This document shows, piece after piece, positions 1 through 10,478 of a stretch of 64,000 bases of DNA. The position numbers and the translations under genes were made by a program. Origin of the DNA: Knoxdaviesia capensis. Its lineage: Eukaryota > Ascomycota > Sordariomycetes > Microascales > Gondwanamycetaceae. Numbering within the stretch: position 1 is the first letter of the stretch; each line of letters starts with the position of its first letter. The stretch covers positions 1,659,229 to 1,723,228 of the forward strand of contig LNGK01000003.1 in assembly GCA_001510575.1 (NCBI GenBank). Direction: 5' to 3'. Under the pieces are notes generated by a model. That model was given only the letters and a program-made list of their open reading frames with translations, did no database searches and was not told the DNA's origin.

Positions 1-468
1 GATGGATACGCAGCGATTTCTTTGTCTTTCTCTTGGTTTAATGAGATGATTGATGTATGTACGGTTATACAGTCTCTCCTCTCTCAATAATTCTCCTCCG
101 TGAGCACGTCCATGTTTTTCCGGTGTGTCAGTTCGTTTACCCCGCCTCGACCATCCGGGTGGTAAAGGAAAATGGAGTGGCAAGCCAGCCCTACTTGCAC
201 ACGACGGTTGCCAAGCCATGAGTTGACATGCACTCCTGGATACCACATTCAGGACGCGTGAGTGGCCTTGGAATATCACGGCCTTCCAGCTCTGATATCA
301 GGCCCCGACCTAGAACGCCACAGCCGCTGGATATCGGCGACGTTATCATACTTCCTGGTCCCCAATATCCTACGTATCTGGTTTGTTTTCTTCTCTTATC
401 TCACGTTTTGCGATCTATCAAGTGGCTTGGCCGCAGGGGATGTGGTGCGGTGAGGACCCAACCTCCCA

Positions 469-480
469 AAAACTTGCTCA
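469..480 (+). promoter_or_regulatory. Candidate copper-response motif, copy 1
   Basis: The 12-mer AAAACTTGCTCA occurs here and again at 1129-1140. Its core TTGCTC resembles the yeast Mac1 site TTTGCTC that controls copper-uptake genes. A third match in reverse orientation, GAGCAAA, lies at 593-599. All three are upstream of the Ctr gene. Function is inferred from motif and neighbour only. Confidence 0.35.
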
Positions 481-592
481 AACCCACTCAAAGCCCGCTG
501 TGGCCCAAACGTGTGGAGTTTTATTCTCCCTCAGCTAACAAAAGCCAAGATATCAGCCCAAAATTCACCCCACGGAGTAATAGACCTGGTGG

Positions 593-599
593 GAGCAAA
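593..599 (-). promoter_or_regulatory. Candidate Mac1-type copper-response site
   Basis: GAGCAAA reads TTTGCTC on the opposite strand, an exact match to the core Mac1 recognition sequence known from yeast. It sits about 890 bp upstream of the copper transporter. A 7-mer can occur by chance, so weight comes from the company of the two TTGCTCA copies. Confidence 0.35.
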
Positions 600-628
600 T
601 CCAGCACAACCACCACCTGGCCGTTGGC

Positions 629-637
629 TATATAAAG
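629..637 (+). promoter_or_regulatory. TATA-box-like element
   Basis: TATATAAAG stands alone in otherwise GC-balanced DNA about 850 bp upstream of the transporter ATG. It could mark the transporter promoter with a long leader, or an unannotated transcript. Only the motif is seen; its use is inferred. Confidence 0.3.
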
Positions 638-1128
638 GTCTTCGAGAATTGGGCGTTATCATCGCTTATACCCGCATTGGCCCGCTTAACGCCAGCCGAC
701 GACGCAGGGAAAGAACACGCTCAAATGCAGCCGTCCCGCATTTTCTTGCGTCTTCATATATATGCGTGTGTGCATTCGGCATCCGAAGAGTGCTGGGCTT
801 AAGCTGGGGGCAATTTGCTGGTAGAGCCGCATCATTAACCGAATCCAACCTCACAGCTCTCAGTCAGCCGAAAACGAACCAACTGCTTGCTACCTGGGAA
901 CTGAAGCATCAGTGATGAACGACCACGAACGAAAGTCGGTGTGAGTAAGGAATTTCGTCAGAAGAGACTTTGTCTGTTGTTTTCCTTTCCTCAGCGCCCC
1001 GTCCCCTCTTCTTCCACAGAAGGAAAGAAGTTCCGTTTTGGGAGAGCTAGATACGATAAGACCGTTCGACTCCCCGCTCCTCTCCAAGGGACAGAAGCTA
1101 GCAATACGAAAAGCAGGAAAGAGCAGAC

Positions 1129-1140
1129 AAAACTTGCTCA
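1129..1140 (+). promoter_or_regulatory. Candidate copper-response motif, copy 2
   Basis: Second exact copy of AAAACTTGCTCA, 345 bp before the transporter ATG. An exact 12-mer repeat within 700 bp of one promoter is unlikely by chance alone, which strengthens the case for a regulator binding site. Confidence 0.35.
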
Positions 1141-1484
1141 TATTAGCGAAAGCGGTTCCACGATGGGCTCCTTCCTTCGCGATGTTGGAGCATGACTGTG
1201 GTCTTAAGTAATCTTTCGAGCACCTCCTCAATCTGGCTCTCCGCACGTCGTATCGATTCACTTCGTATAAAGTCTAGCACCTTCTCCTCCTCCTCTTCTC
1301 TTCTCCTCTCCTTCTTTTCTTCCCTTCTCCTCCTCTTCTTCTCTTCTCGTCTTCTTCTCTTGTTTTTCTCTTCTCTTCTCCTCACCACCCGGCTTCCTCT
1401 TTCGCCTCTTCCTCCACCTTCCCCCGTCAACCCCTATTGAACATCTCGATCCGCTCTTCTCCGTTTCACTACATACACTCAACC

Positions 1485-2359
1485 ATGGATATGGATATGG
1501 GAACCGCGACCTCGGCGTCGATGACCATGACAATGGCGTCGGCCACCGCCTCGCCGACAGCGATGGCAATGGTCTCGGGCAGTGCCAACACCTGCAAGAT
1601 TTCCGTAAGAACCACCACTCATAGCCCCCCACCTCCCCCACGGGATCCCAGGGCTTCATATCAACTAACCCCGTCCAGATGCTGTGGAACTGGAACACGG
1701 TCGGAACCTGCTTCATCGCGCGCAGCTGGCACGTCAACTCGAACGGCATCTTCGCGCTCTCGTGCATCGGCGTGTTCCTGCTGGTGGTGTCGCTCGAGAT
1801 GCTGCGCCGCACCGTCAAGGAGTTCGACCGCTACCTAATCCGCCAGCACAACGCCGCCTACCAGGCCGACAGCGAGGCCGGCTTTGCCGCCCCGAGCCCC
1901 GCCGGCACCACCAAGCAGGCCCCGGCTGTCGTGACGCAGGTTGGCTGTGGCACCGTGGGCAAGATCTGCGCGTCGGTGCCGATTCCGCCGTTCAAGCCGA
2001 GCCCGCTGCAACAGGCGCTGCGGGCGCTGCTCCATATGGTGCAGTTTGCTGTTGCGTATTTCGTCATGCTGTAAGTGGATGCCCGTTCCTTGTTTCTTGT
2101 TCATCAGTCGTCTAACTCACTCTGAAAATAACCCAAAATATAGGTTGGCCATGTACTACAACGGATTCTTTATCATCTGCATCTTCCTCGGTAGCTACGT
2201 TGGCGCGTTCATCTTCCACTGGGAGCCCCTGTCTGCAGGGTAAGATCTTCTTCATCCGTTTCTGCTCTGCCATCTGTCGTGGGAACCAAACATTCTAACT
2301 GTCACTTTAGATCCGAACAAACCAGTGCGGCCAAAGAAGCCACCGTTTGCTGTGGTTAA
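1485..2359 (+). CDS. Ctr-family high-affinity copper transporter
   Basis: Spliced CDS join(1485..1604,1679..2070,2144..2239,2311..2359), 218 aa; all three introns (71-74 nt) have GT-AG ends and join in frame. Ctr proteins form trimers that carry Cu(I) into the cytosol or out of the vacuole. The N-terminus is methionine-rich (MDMDM, MTMTM, MAM), typical of copper-binding Mets motifs, followed by the conserved MLWNWNT block and C-x-S-W-H before TM1. TM2 carries MLLAM (the M-x3-M pore motif) and TM3 carries GSYVG (the G-x3-G trimer-packing motif). The C-terminus ends ATVCCG, a Cys-Cys tail expected to bind copper. Length fits the fungal family. The ATG at 1485 is chosen because it begins the Mets stretch; an in-frame ATG at 1437 adds 16 unremarkable residues. 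Plasma membrane versus vacuole cannot be decided here. Confidence 0.93.
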
Positions 2360-2933
2360 GCCAGCAGTCGTCCGTAGACCCGAGGTTCACTTCGCCGAAT
2401 AACTCACTATATCTCAATTGTTTACTCAGTGCTTTGGGTTGGTTCCGGAAGGCCCTCCTTCTTGTTCGATCCCTGGAATTTTGACTTTATATACCCTTTA
2501 CAATACCTAGACTGAATTTACCTGCAAAACGTCGACCTGTGCACATGCGTTGTGTTATGAAAAGTAATATGCAGAAGAAACGCCTAACATCAATGAAAGT
2601 GAACATGCATGAGATGAAACCCCCCAACTCCAACAAGAGAACTCCAGAAACACAAATTCGAGACAGATGGAAGATATCCCACTTCACCGGCTACACCCGC
2701 CGCATATTCGCAGGAGCCGGCGAAGGAAACCACGGGGTGAGTGGACTAGTCCCCGAAAACGCGGGGGGCACAACATCGACCGGCCGATGCACAGTAGTCG
2801 TCCCCAGACTCCGGGGCAGCAGGGCCACCGGTGGGATAGTGTCCGCGGCCGACCGGGCGGTCTTGACCGACGCCGCAGTCGACGACGACGACGACGACGA
2901 CGCCGCCGACGACCCGGGACCGCGGGCGAGTTC
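2360..2933. other. Convergent intergenic spacer with (GAC)n run
   Basis: This is the 3' region between the converging transporter and the MARVEL-like gene. The right half is unusually GC-rich, with a short GAC/CGA microsatellite around 2878-2905. Long apparent open frames here have no domain content and are composition artefacts. No terminator-like structure is evident by eye. Confidence 0.5.
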
Positions 2934-3584
2934 CTAGCCGTGATGCACGGCGGTGCCCTTTGCGCGCCACGGCGCATCGGCATCGGCATCCAGCCGGCTC
3001 GGCGCGTCGGCGCGGCGGGCGAGCCGCCACAGCAGCGCGGTGGTCAGCGCCGCGGCGGCAGTGGCCAGACACGCGGCCATGGCCAGCGCCCAGAAGGCCT
3101 TGGCGATGTGGCACGGGGACCGGGCGGCGCGCACCAGGTCGAAGTAGGACAACGAGCGCGCGGGCACGCCGAGCGGGGGGTTCGGCGCGGGCGCGGCGCT
3201 GCAGTGGGCGCCTTGCAGCGGGTGGCCGAGCAGCACGGTCAGGGTGAGGGTCAGGGCGGCGAGCAAGGTGTCGGAGGCGGTGGCCAGCGGCAGCGGGATG
3301 CGGTTGGAGTAGGCGAGGACCAGCGCGGTGACGGTGTACGACGTGGCGATGGTTGTCTGCATGTTGGCCGTGTTAGTCGGGATCCCTTCTCCGCGCGCCG
3401 GGCTGTATGTGTGACACGGCCGGATACGTACCACGGCCAGGCCGAGCACCACGCTCGGCTCGGTCTTGAGCGACGGGTGCTGGTGCAGCACCACCAGCAG
3501 GGCGAACATCGGGACCATCAGCAGGATGATCGAGAGGCGGAGGAGCACGGCAACCACCTTGGCGAAGAGCGTGCGGAACGACAT
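2934..3584 (-). CDS. Four-helix MARVEL-like integral membrane protein
   Basis: CDS complement(join(2934..3356,3432..3584)), 191 aa. The 75-nt intron (GTACGT donor, ACTAAC branch, GCAG acceptor) is in phase and stop-free, so unspliced reading would insert 25 residues; the perfect signals make splicing likely. Four hydrophobic segments are visible at roughly residues 7-32, 47-68, 76-95 and 139-163, with an extracellular-type loop between TM3 and TM4 containing two cysteines. The block C-x3-KAFWALA leading into TM4 is typical of fungal MARVEL-domain membrane proteins. Ends in a short hydrophilic tail. The frame extends upstream to 3968, but that part lacks membrane-protein character and the Met at 3584 directly precedes TM1. 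Specific function unknown; such proteins sit in plasma or secretory membranes. Confidence 0.7.
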   Translation of the reverse strand: MSFRTLFAKVVAVLLRLSIILLMVPMFALLVVLHQHPSLKTEPSVVLGLAVVRIRPCHTYSPARGEGIPTNTANMQTTIATSYTVTALVLAYSNRIPLPLATASDTLLAALTLTLTVLLGHPLQGAHCSAAPAPNPPLGVPARSLSYFDLVRAARSPCHIAKAFWALAMAACLATAAAALTTALLWRLARRADAPSRLDADADAPWRAKGTAVHHG

Positions 3585-5149
3585 GGTCACGGCTTCTCGG
3601 AGCGGGAACGCAAAAGAATGAGGGGCCCGGCCAGCAGGAAGAACACAGAATTTTATGCTATAATCGGTGAGGAAAACGGAACGAAAAAAAACGAAAGCAG
3701 GGAGTTCAGTATTGTGGTTGCCCGGCACACACAAGCAGATCTTCACACACGAAGAAGAGAGAACTTGGTCTCGGTGTCCGTCGAATCTTCCACGGGCGGA
3801 CACCTGCATCCTCTTATACGCCGTCATTCTACGAGTACGCGCTGGCCGGGAATAATCCGCCCCCAAAACAATCAGACAACGCAAGAAACGGGGGAAAATA
3901 AGAAATTGACAAAAAGGCCACAGCCCCAGTTCCAGAATAGAAACCCATACACCAGGCTCTACGGCCATGTTGATCCTACGCGCCGGGGGTGGGCGGGTTT
4001 TAAGCGCCGCAGGTCGGAGCGCTGGCGGCCTATCAAATTGGAGAGGCGGGACTTACACGGCAAGCTGGGCGGAAATGGCAGTGGATCATCGTGATTTTCG
4101 ATATTATTTTTTATTTAAACCCCCCGATTTGTTTGATCAGGCGGATATAGTCTCATACGTGAATCATCACGCAGGACAGAACCGGAGTCGTGAATCACGG
4201 TGGGGCCGTTTGGCGGGTGAAGCCAATTCAGTGTACAGACTTAAACACACCTTGATCCGTGAATCATCCATCAGGGATCGAATCACCAGTAGATTGTCCC
4301 AGGAATATAAGTATCCCGCCATCCCCAATCACTCTCCCATCCCTTCGTTTTCTCTTTTCTACTATCCCATAACCCCCCACGAATCCACCTTAGATACACG
4401 GCTGCAGTGACCGAGATGTCCGAACAGGAACTTCCTCACCCCCGGCCAGCCGGCCACTCCCCCACCGGAGATACCCGCTGAAGGAGTCTGCTCCCCCCGG
4501 GAAACCGCGGTCCGGGCCGAGTCCCCAGGGTTGAGCCATAACTAGACGGCGAGCGATGCCGGATGTCCCTATGGACGTCGGCCGCCAGGGATCACATTTG
4601 AAGAGACGACACCCGGCTCTCCGCGGATGAGCCACGCGTTTAGAAGAGGACATTTTTATTTAAGACGAAAAATTGGAGAGAAACGCCTAGCCGCGTGTCT
4701 AGACCTGGCCACAATCCAGCAGGGTTTTGATGCGGGAGCTCCTGCTTGTTCCCGGCAGGGGAGAACAGGATCGTGGCCGGCCACCCGGCCCCCCTTCCCC
4801 ACGGGACCGGTCGTCGGCCGCACGGCGGCGGGGCGGGCAGGCTAAGCCGAACCAACAACGCTCCAAGGGCGCAAGCTCCGCTTTGAACGTGATAGATATA
4901 CTCGCTCCACATGGAACTCAAATCAACCCCTGCCGGCTCCCGCCCGCCGCGCCAGAGCCCCAGGTCGGCAATTGCAGCTCGCGCTTGTTCGCCCCCCCCG
5001 CCCGGGCCGAAGCCGGAGAGGGCCCCTCTCTACCAGAGGTGTGCACCGCGTGCACCAGGGTCCCAGCGGAGCCTTGTCACCGGTCCGCGAGCAGTGCAAA
5101 AACCGTCTCAACCGGACTGTCCGGAGGACGAGCCAGGACGCAGAGGCCG
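3585..5149. other. Promoter region and degenerate sequence left of the copia relic
   Basis: The first few hundred bases are the upstream region of the minus-strand membrane protein. From about 4.4 kb onward, scattered short frames of GC-rich composition lead into the copia reverse-transcriptase relic and may be its decayed 5' part, but I cannot recognise gag or integrase in them. GTGAATCA followed by C or T recurs at 4159, 4191 and 4258, perhaps remains of an LTR. No intact gene is supported. Confidence 0.4.
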
Positions 5150-6300
5150 GTCGGGCTGCCTAGGACAGTCAAGCTGTGGCGCACAGTGATCTGACGTTTG
5201 ATTTCAACGAGACCCTTGTATCAACCGCCACTCCCGATGGCCGGAGGATCCTCCTGGCCCTCGCAGTCGAAGCCTGCGCCACCTTGCGCCAAATGGACGT
5301 GGTTGCCACCTACCTCGAAAGCGAGTCGGCGGGGACAATCTCCGCTGGACCAGAACCAGGGATGCCGAGACGGGCGCCCAGGTGGAGGAGCCCTGACGGT
5401 CAGCTGGGAATCTGCACGGCAACAACAGCCGGTCTTTGTGCTGCCGAAGCCACTCTAGAATATTCTCGCGGCCGAGACTAAATCAGACATGCCATTGAGT
5501 CCGAGTCTCGTCCCGGCGTGCGGTGTGCGCCGGGTGTCGCATAGCGCTCGATACTGCAGCTGCTAACTTACCCGGGGCTTGCACGGACCCGGGCAATCAG
5601 AACTCAAGACGGCGCCAAGTTCGAAACGGCCTGTCCTTCCGCGCCGCGGCCCGTCTCCCTCTATCTCTTTATACTCGCCGGTCGGCCCGGCTCCGGGCCC
5701 GCCTGCTATGCAGCACGCAGAGTCGTACTATCCCATTATCGGCGTGCATGGAGGTCACCCCAGGATCACCTGGCCGGACCACTCTCAGTTCTCGCAGTAG
5801 CGACGCTGGAGACCCAGGAACTTGATAACGCAGCCAAAGGACTTGACGTTCCCCCGGTGGCCGGCCCCACCCCGCGTCCGGGTCCGCACTGCATCGCACC
5901 TAGACCCAGAACTGCGCTGGCAAGTGTTCCCGGCAACATAATCCGATATTACCGGTCCAATCTAGTCTGTTTCGCCCCCATCGCCTGCCGGAATCCACTA
6001 CAGAGAGGGCGATCACGCCCGGCGGTCTCCAAGGCCGAATATATATCTGCGTGCCATCTTCTTCCTCCGGTGGATCCGAAAAAGGCACTACTCTCCCGCG
6101 GCCACAGTGCGTAGAGCCATCAAGTTCGGACCACCGTCATCTGGACGGCCCTTGCATCTGGGGTTCTCCATGGCGCCAGCCGGTATATCGCGCGAGCTTA
6201 GACAGTTGAATTTCCCAGATCACGGCATGTTCCGATGTCAACTCAACTGGCACATCTTTGCCCGGTGCAAACTGTGCTGCATCATAGACAGACTGGTTGT
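5150..6300 (+). mobile_element. Decayed Ty1/copia retrotransposon relic (RT and RNase H fragments)
   Basis: Pieces of a copia polyprotein persist in different plus-strand frames. Around 5190-5330 the translation reads DFNETLVSTATPDGRRILLA followed by RQMDVVATYLES, matching the copia reverse-transcriptase segment that usually reads like RTLLALA...HQMDVVTAFL. At about 6022-6057 AVSKAEYISACH matches the copia RNase H motif S-x2-EAEYxA. Near 6190-6230 ISRELRQLNFP matches the following L-x-ELGFP segment. Frames shift repeatedly and stops interrupt, so it is dead. It is GC-rich and lacks the TpA bias of the right-hand block, so it decayed by another route or at another time. Ends are uncertain. Confidence 0.6.
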
Positions 6301-6963
6301 CCAGTTTCGGGGGTTGGACGGCACAGATGGAGGCCTTACGTCGAGCTACTCCGGCTTCTGCCTTCTCGGGCTCGTACTCCAAGGATAGACCATGCGGAAC
6401 AGAGAAATAGATTCGATTCTAAGAAACCTGATGCGAAGTACCAACCGTACCGAACTACCAACCGTAAAGACATGGACGGGAGGGAGTGGCTGCGAGATAG
6501 GCAGAACCAGCCACAAGCCACACTCTGAGTACTCTCCCCGGATCCTTTTGACTTTTTCCACCGCGAATGCTCCATCAAACCCGCCACACGGAGGAGTCTC
6601 CACGCCCAGAATGTCCCTACTCAAGAAGATAGAACCAGAAAATAAAGCAAATTGAAGATCTTGTTAAAGGCCCCCAATCACGAACTCCTCCAGACAGACA
6701 TGTCCATGTTGGTTTTTGAAGATGCACCATACAAAAAACGGAAAAACGCAAAGATAAGGTGTAGTGGGTAAGGGAAGTGTGGCTGGTGGGCAACAGAGTC
6801 GGGGGGTGCGATGTGGACACAGAGGCTGGAATCGAAGAGTTGTATTTCATGCGACGGTGACTGGATTAAAAGTTAAGAGTGAGCGATGGAAGTGTGTGTA
6901 GGGAGCCCGCAGTATAAAACAAAAGAGAGATAGAAAGCAGTCTACACCCGGCGGAACCCCCGC
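6301..6963. other. Intergenic region downstream of ENT3
   Basis: Contains the possible tail of the copia relic (to perhaps 6.65 kb) and the 3' flank of the minus-strand epsin gene. No supported gene, RNA or repeat was seen. Confidence 0.45.
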
Positions 6964-8782
6964 TCAACCAAGCAAGTCGGAAAGATCGCCCGCCGCTCCC
7001 GCCGGCTTCTGCTGCGCCGGCTTCGCCGCGCCCGCCGGCGCGCCCCAGATCCCCGCGCTGCTCTTCTCCTTCGCCAGCTGGCCCATGGCCGGGCCGCCCG
7101 CCGACGGCGTGCCCGTCTTCTTGATCCCTGCGCTGGCCTGCGACCACAGCGCTCCGAACGCATCGCCCCCGGCCGCAGCCGCCGGCTTGGCCGCTCCCTG
7201 CGCCGGAGCGGCGGGCTTCATCGCGCCCATGCCCATACCGCGGCTGGTCGTGCTGCCGGCCGTGCCGAACGCACTGGACGTCGGCGTGGCTGCCGGCATC
7301 GACGAGAAGTAGCTGGGGCCGGTCGACTGGAAGCCCGCGCCCCCCGAGGCCACGGGCCGCTGCGCCGCTGCCGCAGGGGCTGCTTGCACGGCCGCCGGGA
7401 TGGCGAAGGACGTGTAGTTTGCCGCCGGCGGCGGCGAGATCGACGACATGCTGACCATGCCGCTCAGGTTAGCCTGTTGCGGCGCCGACACCGGCTTGGG
7501 CTGCACGAACTGCGCCGCCGGCGCGGCGGACGTGAAGGTCGGGACGGCAGGTGGCGAGGCAACGGGCGCAGGCGTGGCCGATTGGAAATCGTCGAATTCG
7601 TCGTCGTCATCGTTGGAAGCGGCCGGGGCGCTCTGGAAGGCCGCGAAGCCGCTGTTGTTGGCGGGAGCCTTGGCAGCGGGAGCAGCAGCCGGGGCGGGAT
7701 CGTCGAACGAGAACAGATCGACCTCGGGGGCCTTCTTGGCCTTGACGGGCTCGGTCTTGCGTGCGGGAGCCGAGGATGACGAGGAGGCAGCAGTGGTCCG
7801 CTTGACCGCCGGGGCCTTGCCCGACGAAGAGGGCCCACGCTCGTCGTCGTCAAACTCGTCGTACTCCTCAAACTTATCCCCCCGGCGCGAAGCTGACGCG
7901 CCAGAGAACTCGTCCGACTGGCCGCCAAAACCACCTCCGTCGCCGTATACACCGCCCGAGTATCCGCCGTATCCGCCCTCTCCGCCGCCGCCACCACCGC
8001 TACCGCCGTATCCAGTCGACTCGCTGCCAAACCCGCCGTATCTGCCGCTGCCGCCGCCGCCGCTGCCGCTACCGCCAAACGAAGTGTTTCCGAACGAGGT
8101 TCCGCCCTCAACACCGGTGTACTTGTTCTTGGTAGAGCGGGCCTTCTTCCGCTCGGTGCGGATACGCTCGACGTCGCTCAGGAGATCGGTAAGCTCCTTG
8201 GCGCGATTCCGCACGTTGATGCCCTGGTCCCGACCGTTGGCGTCGATGAAGTGGAACTGGCGCAACATCTTCAGCAGGGTCAGGTGGCTGCGGGCATCGT
8301 CGATCACGCGCTCCGATCCGTGCTTGACGAGGAACTCAAGCAGCTGCAGCGCCTTGTAGATCTGGCGCCACTCCTCGGCGGACTTTTCGGTGAAACGGCG
8401 GTATATCATCGGCATGATCTCGTTGAGGGTTTGGCTGTGGGGAGAAAGATGAAGGGAAACAGTTAGATATGCAAAGAGGACAATTGAACGGCAATGGAAT
8501 CACAGCAAGCATACTAGTTGAAGGTTCCGTTGGCAATCTCCTGCATCAATGTCGAGGAGGCTCCCCACGGCTCGTTGTTGGTGGCCTCACGCACTTTGGC
8601 CTCCATCTCGGTGAAGTTCATCACAGCTAAACCCAGAACACATTGGTAAGCAAAAGGCCCCCAGCCGGAACATCCAAACGAGAGCACCGTGCCGCCTTAC
8701 CATTCTGCACTTTCCGCACGCTGGCCTTGATGTCGTAGAGGCTCAGGTTGGACACCGAGTCCTTGAGCGTGTTGAAATCCAT
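6964..8782 (-). CDS. ENT3: Epsin-like clathrin adaptor Ent3 (ENTH domain)
   Basis: CDS complement(join(6964..8434,8515..8626,8701..8782)), 554 aa. Exon 1 begins MDFNTLKDSVSNLSLYDIKA; exon 2 carries MNFTEMEAKVREATNNEPW and the ASSTLMQEI block; exon 3 opens QTLNEIMPMIYRRFTEK. Together they form an ENTH domain (about residues 10-150) closely matching yeast Ent3, including the KALQLLEFLVKHGSERV helix and RDQGINVR. Ent3-type epsins bind PI(3,5)P2 at the trans-Golgi and endosomes and recruit clathrin, AP-1 and GGA for vesicle traffic. The C-terminal ~350 residues are low-complexity: a Gly/Tyr/Ser-rich stretch, acidic DDDDEFDDF patches and Ala/Pro-rich tail with W-containing adaptor-type motifs, ending SDLLG. 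Both introns join the conserved domain in frame, fixing the splice sites. The ATG is the only one before the domain. Confidence 0.94.
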
Positions 8783-9314
8783 GGCGATTAACGGGATCCG
8801 GAGCCAACGGGGGCTGCGGCAGAACTAAACAGGATCAATAGAAGCGTGGAATCGACGATCTTCAAACGAGAAGTTGACAAAGTCGACAATGCTCGGATTT
8901 GCTAAGACCGAGACTGATCGAAAAAACCACTGCGAGGGGCTATCGGGAATAGAGAGACAAGATGGCCGAGCCAGGAAACGATGATGAAGTTGTGAAAGCA
9001 GTCCTCAATAAAAAAGTTAGTTTGGGGAAAAGAAGAAGCAAAAAAGGAGCGAAAGAGAAAAAAAGAGGGAGAAAGATAAACACTGCTGTCTATTGTTCTA
9101 GGCTCAATAGTGGAAAGAAGTCAACGATCGAGGCCTGAATCACTGGTGATGATTTTTGGCTGCGTAGCTGGAAAAGTGAATGATGACATAAAAAAGGGAG
9201 TTCGCTATTGAGCACAGTTCGAGAAACTGAGGCAATGCACTGTTCCGCTTTTCCAGCCAATCAGGTCGCGTGATTCGCTGGGCTACACGTGGAAGGCTCG
9301 GCAGATCTTACAGG

Positions 9315-9323
9315 TTAGGGTTT
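9315..9323 (-). promoter_or_regulatory. Telobox-like element (AAACCCTAA on minus strand)
   Basis: TTAGGGTTT lies about 530 bp upstream of the ENT3 start. It matches the telomere repeat core bound by Tbf1/Teb1-type Myb factors in fungal promoters. Similar boxes occur at 12870, 34414 and 38643. Binding here is inferred. Confidence 0.35.
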
Positions 9324-10269
9324 GGCCGGTGCTGGTTTTGGAGGGCAGGAGCGATGAAGATGGCGATGGAAGGAGGAAACGGAAGCCGGAAAAAAGCAAC
9401 CGGCGATCCAGTGCAGTATATCGCTTAATTGAATCTCCCACCATCCTCTAAGCCGAGACACTGCGTATGCATGTAGCCGACATAGAAGCAGCCAGACGCT
9501 CGTCTTCGGGTTAAACCCTCCTCGTGCCTAGCTTTTCAGGCCACGGGACCGGCCAGCTTCGAAATTTTTGCATAGGGAGCGAGCAAGGAGATGAAAGCTT
9601 CACCTCTTTTCCTCTCTCTCTCTCCTTTTCATCACCAACCAAACTCTGTTTCAAGCGTCTATCACCGTGTACCATCAATTGTTTTCCTTCTTGACTTTGT
9701 ATTTCTATACCTTCCTTTCTCTTCTTGTCTATCACCGTTTCCCCCCGTGTACAACACCATCCTTCAAGGTACGTCCAGCTGTCCCCGTTCTTGCACGTGG
9801 ATGTGAGCTCTCTTGTTCCACACCTAAGGTCTATCGGCTGGTGCTCGCACGGCTCGGCTCGCATCAGATCGCAGAATACATCCGTGTGCCGGTTGGGTTT
9901 CTAGAGTCAATTGCTCCTATGCTGGCGGTGTAGCTGTCCGGATGTACTTGTCTGGATATACTTCATGAGCTACGGGTGCTGCTGTTGCTACTGTGGACCT
10001 TCGGTTACTCCAGACAGCTATATGCGTGACTTGTTTGGCACTGGCGGAGATGCACTTCCACGCCCATTTGGCCAACCCCGTCCGGCATGCATCATATATG
10101 GCTCATCGCTGGTCGGACTTGCATATCTGGCGTGATCTCACCTCACCAGCCGACGCACAAACACCGCCGTTACAAAGCTGTAGCAGCAAAACCACATACA
10201 AACGCACCTCCCAGCCAATCGCAGCTCCCATCCCGTCCACCAAGCAACCCGTTGCCGTGCTTTGCCTCC

Positions 10270-10288
10270 CACGTGACTCGCTCACGTG
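10270..10288 (+). promoter_or_regulatory. Paired CACGTG E-boxes with TGACTC core
   Basis: CACGTG occurs at 10270-10275 and 10283-10288, with starts 13 bp apart, and the first overlaps TGACTC, the core of Gcn4/CpcA-type bZIP sites. The pair sits about 190 bp upstream of the cyclophilin ATG. CACGTG is the palindrome read by bHLH factors such as Cbf1. The palindromes are visible; regulation of the cyclophilin gene is inferred. Confidence 0.4.
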
Positions 10289-10478
10289 TTTGCCTCCCCA
10301 CCATCGATGCAACGCCCCGCCTATTCGCCCCTGAAGTACCCTTCGCACTATGCTGTAGTAGTAGTGGGACTTGCAAGCTGCCCCTCCTCGTTCTTTTCTT
10401 CGTCCTTCCATCCATGCCTGCCATGCATGCTCTCGTTTTTTTTTTCTTTACTAACAGCGGAAGCTTAAAAAAATACAG

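Larger units (their letters stand above)
1..1484. other. Upstream region of the copper transporter; no supported gene
   Basis: Short open frames here overlap in several phases and none shows a recognisable domain or intron pattern, so I call no gene. The stretch holds a TATA-like TATATAAAG at 629-637, three copper-regulator-like motifs (listed separately) and a strong CT-rich (polypyrimidine) tract at about 1278-1440 directly upstream of the transporter ATG. Such tracts are common just upstream of fungal transcription or translation starts. If the TATA box serves the transporter, its 5' leader would be about 0.8 kb long. Confidence 0.6.
8783..10478. other. Divergent promoter region between ENT3 and cyclophilin
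   Basis: A 1.7-kb head-to-head spacer with pyrimidine-rich tracts, purine-rich stretches near 9020-9080, a telomere-like TTAGGGTTT at 9315-9323 and paired CACGTG boxes at 10270-10288. Short frames have no recognisable content, and no RNA gene was identified. Confidence 0.55.

Noticed and set aside
2878..2905. (GAC)n run as coding poly-Asp or poly-Thr
   Set aside because: It lies outside both flanking genes and beyond the stop of the minus-strand gene, so it is an intergenic microsatellite.
3585..3968. N-terminal extension of the MARVEL-like protein to an upstream start
   Set aside because: The extra 128 residues lack membrane-protein character; the Met at 3584 lies right before TM1 as in the family.
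2667..4094. 475-codon plus-strand frame
   Set aside because: Opposite the MARVEL-like gene; Arg/Gly-rich translation from GC-rich DNA with no domain. The minus strand shows clear membrane helices and a consensus intron.
7448..8359. 303-codon plus-strand frame opposite ENT3
   Set aside because: Poly-Pro/Ser antisense of the Gly/Tyr/Ser-rich epsin tail.
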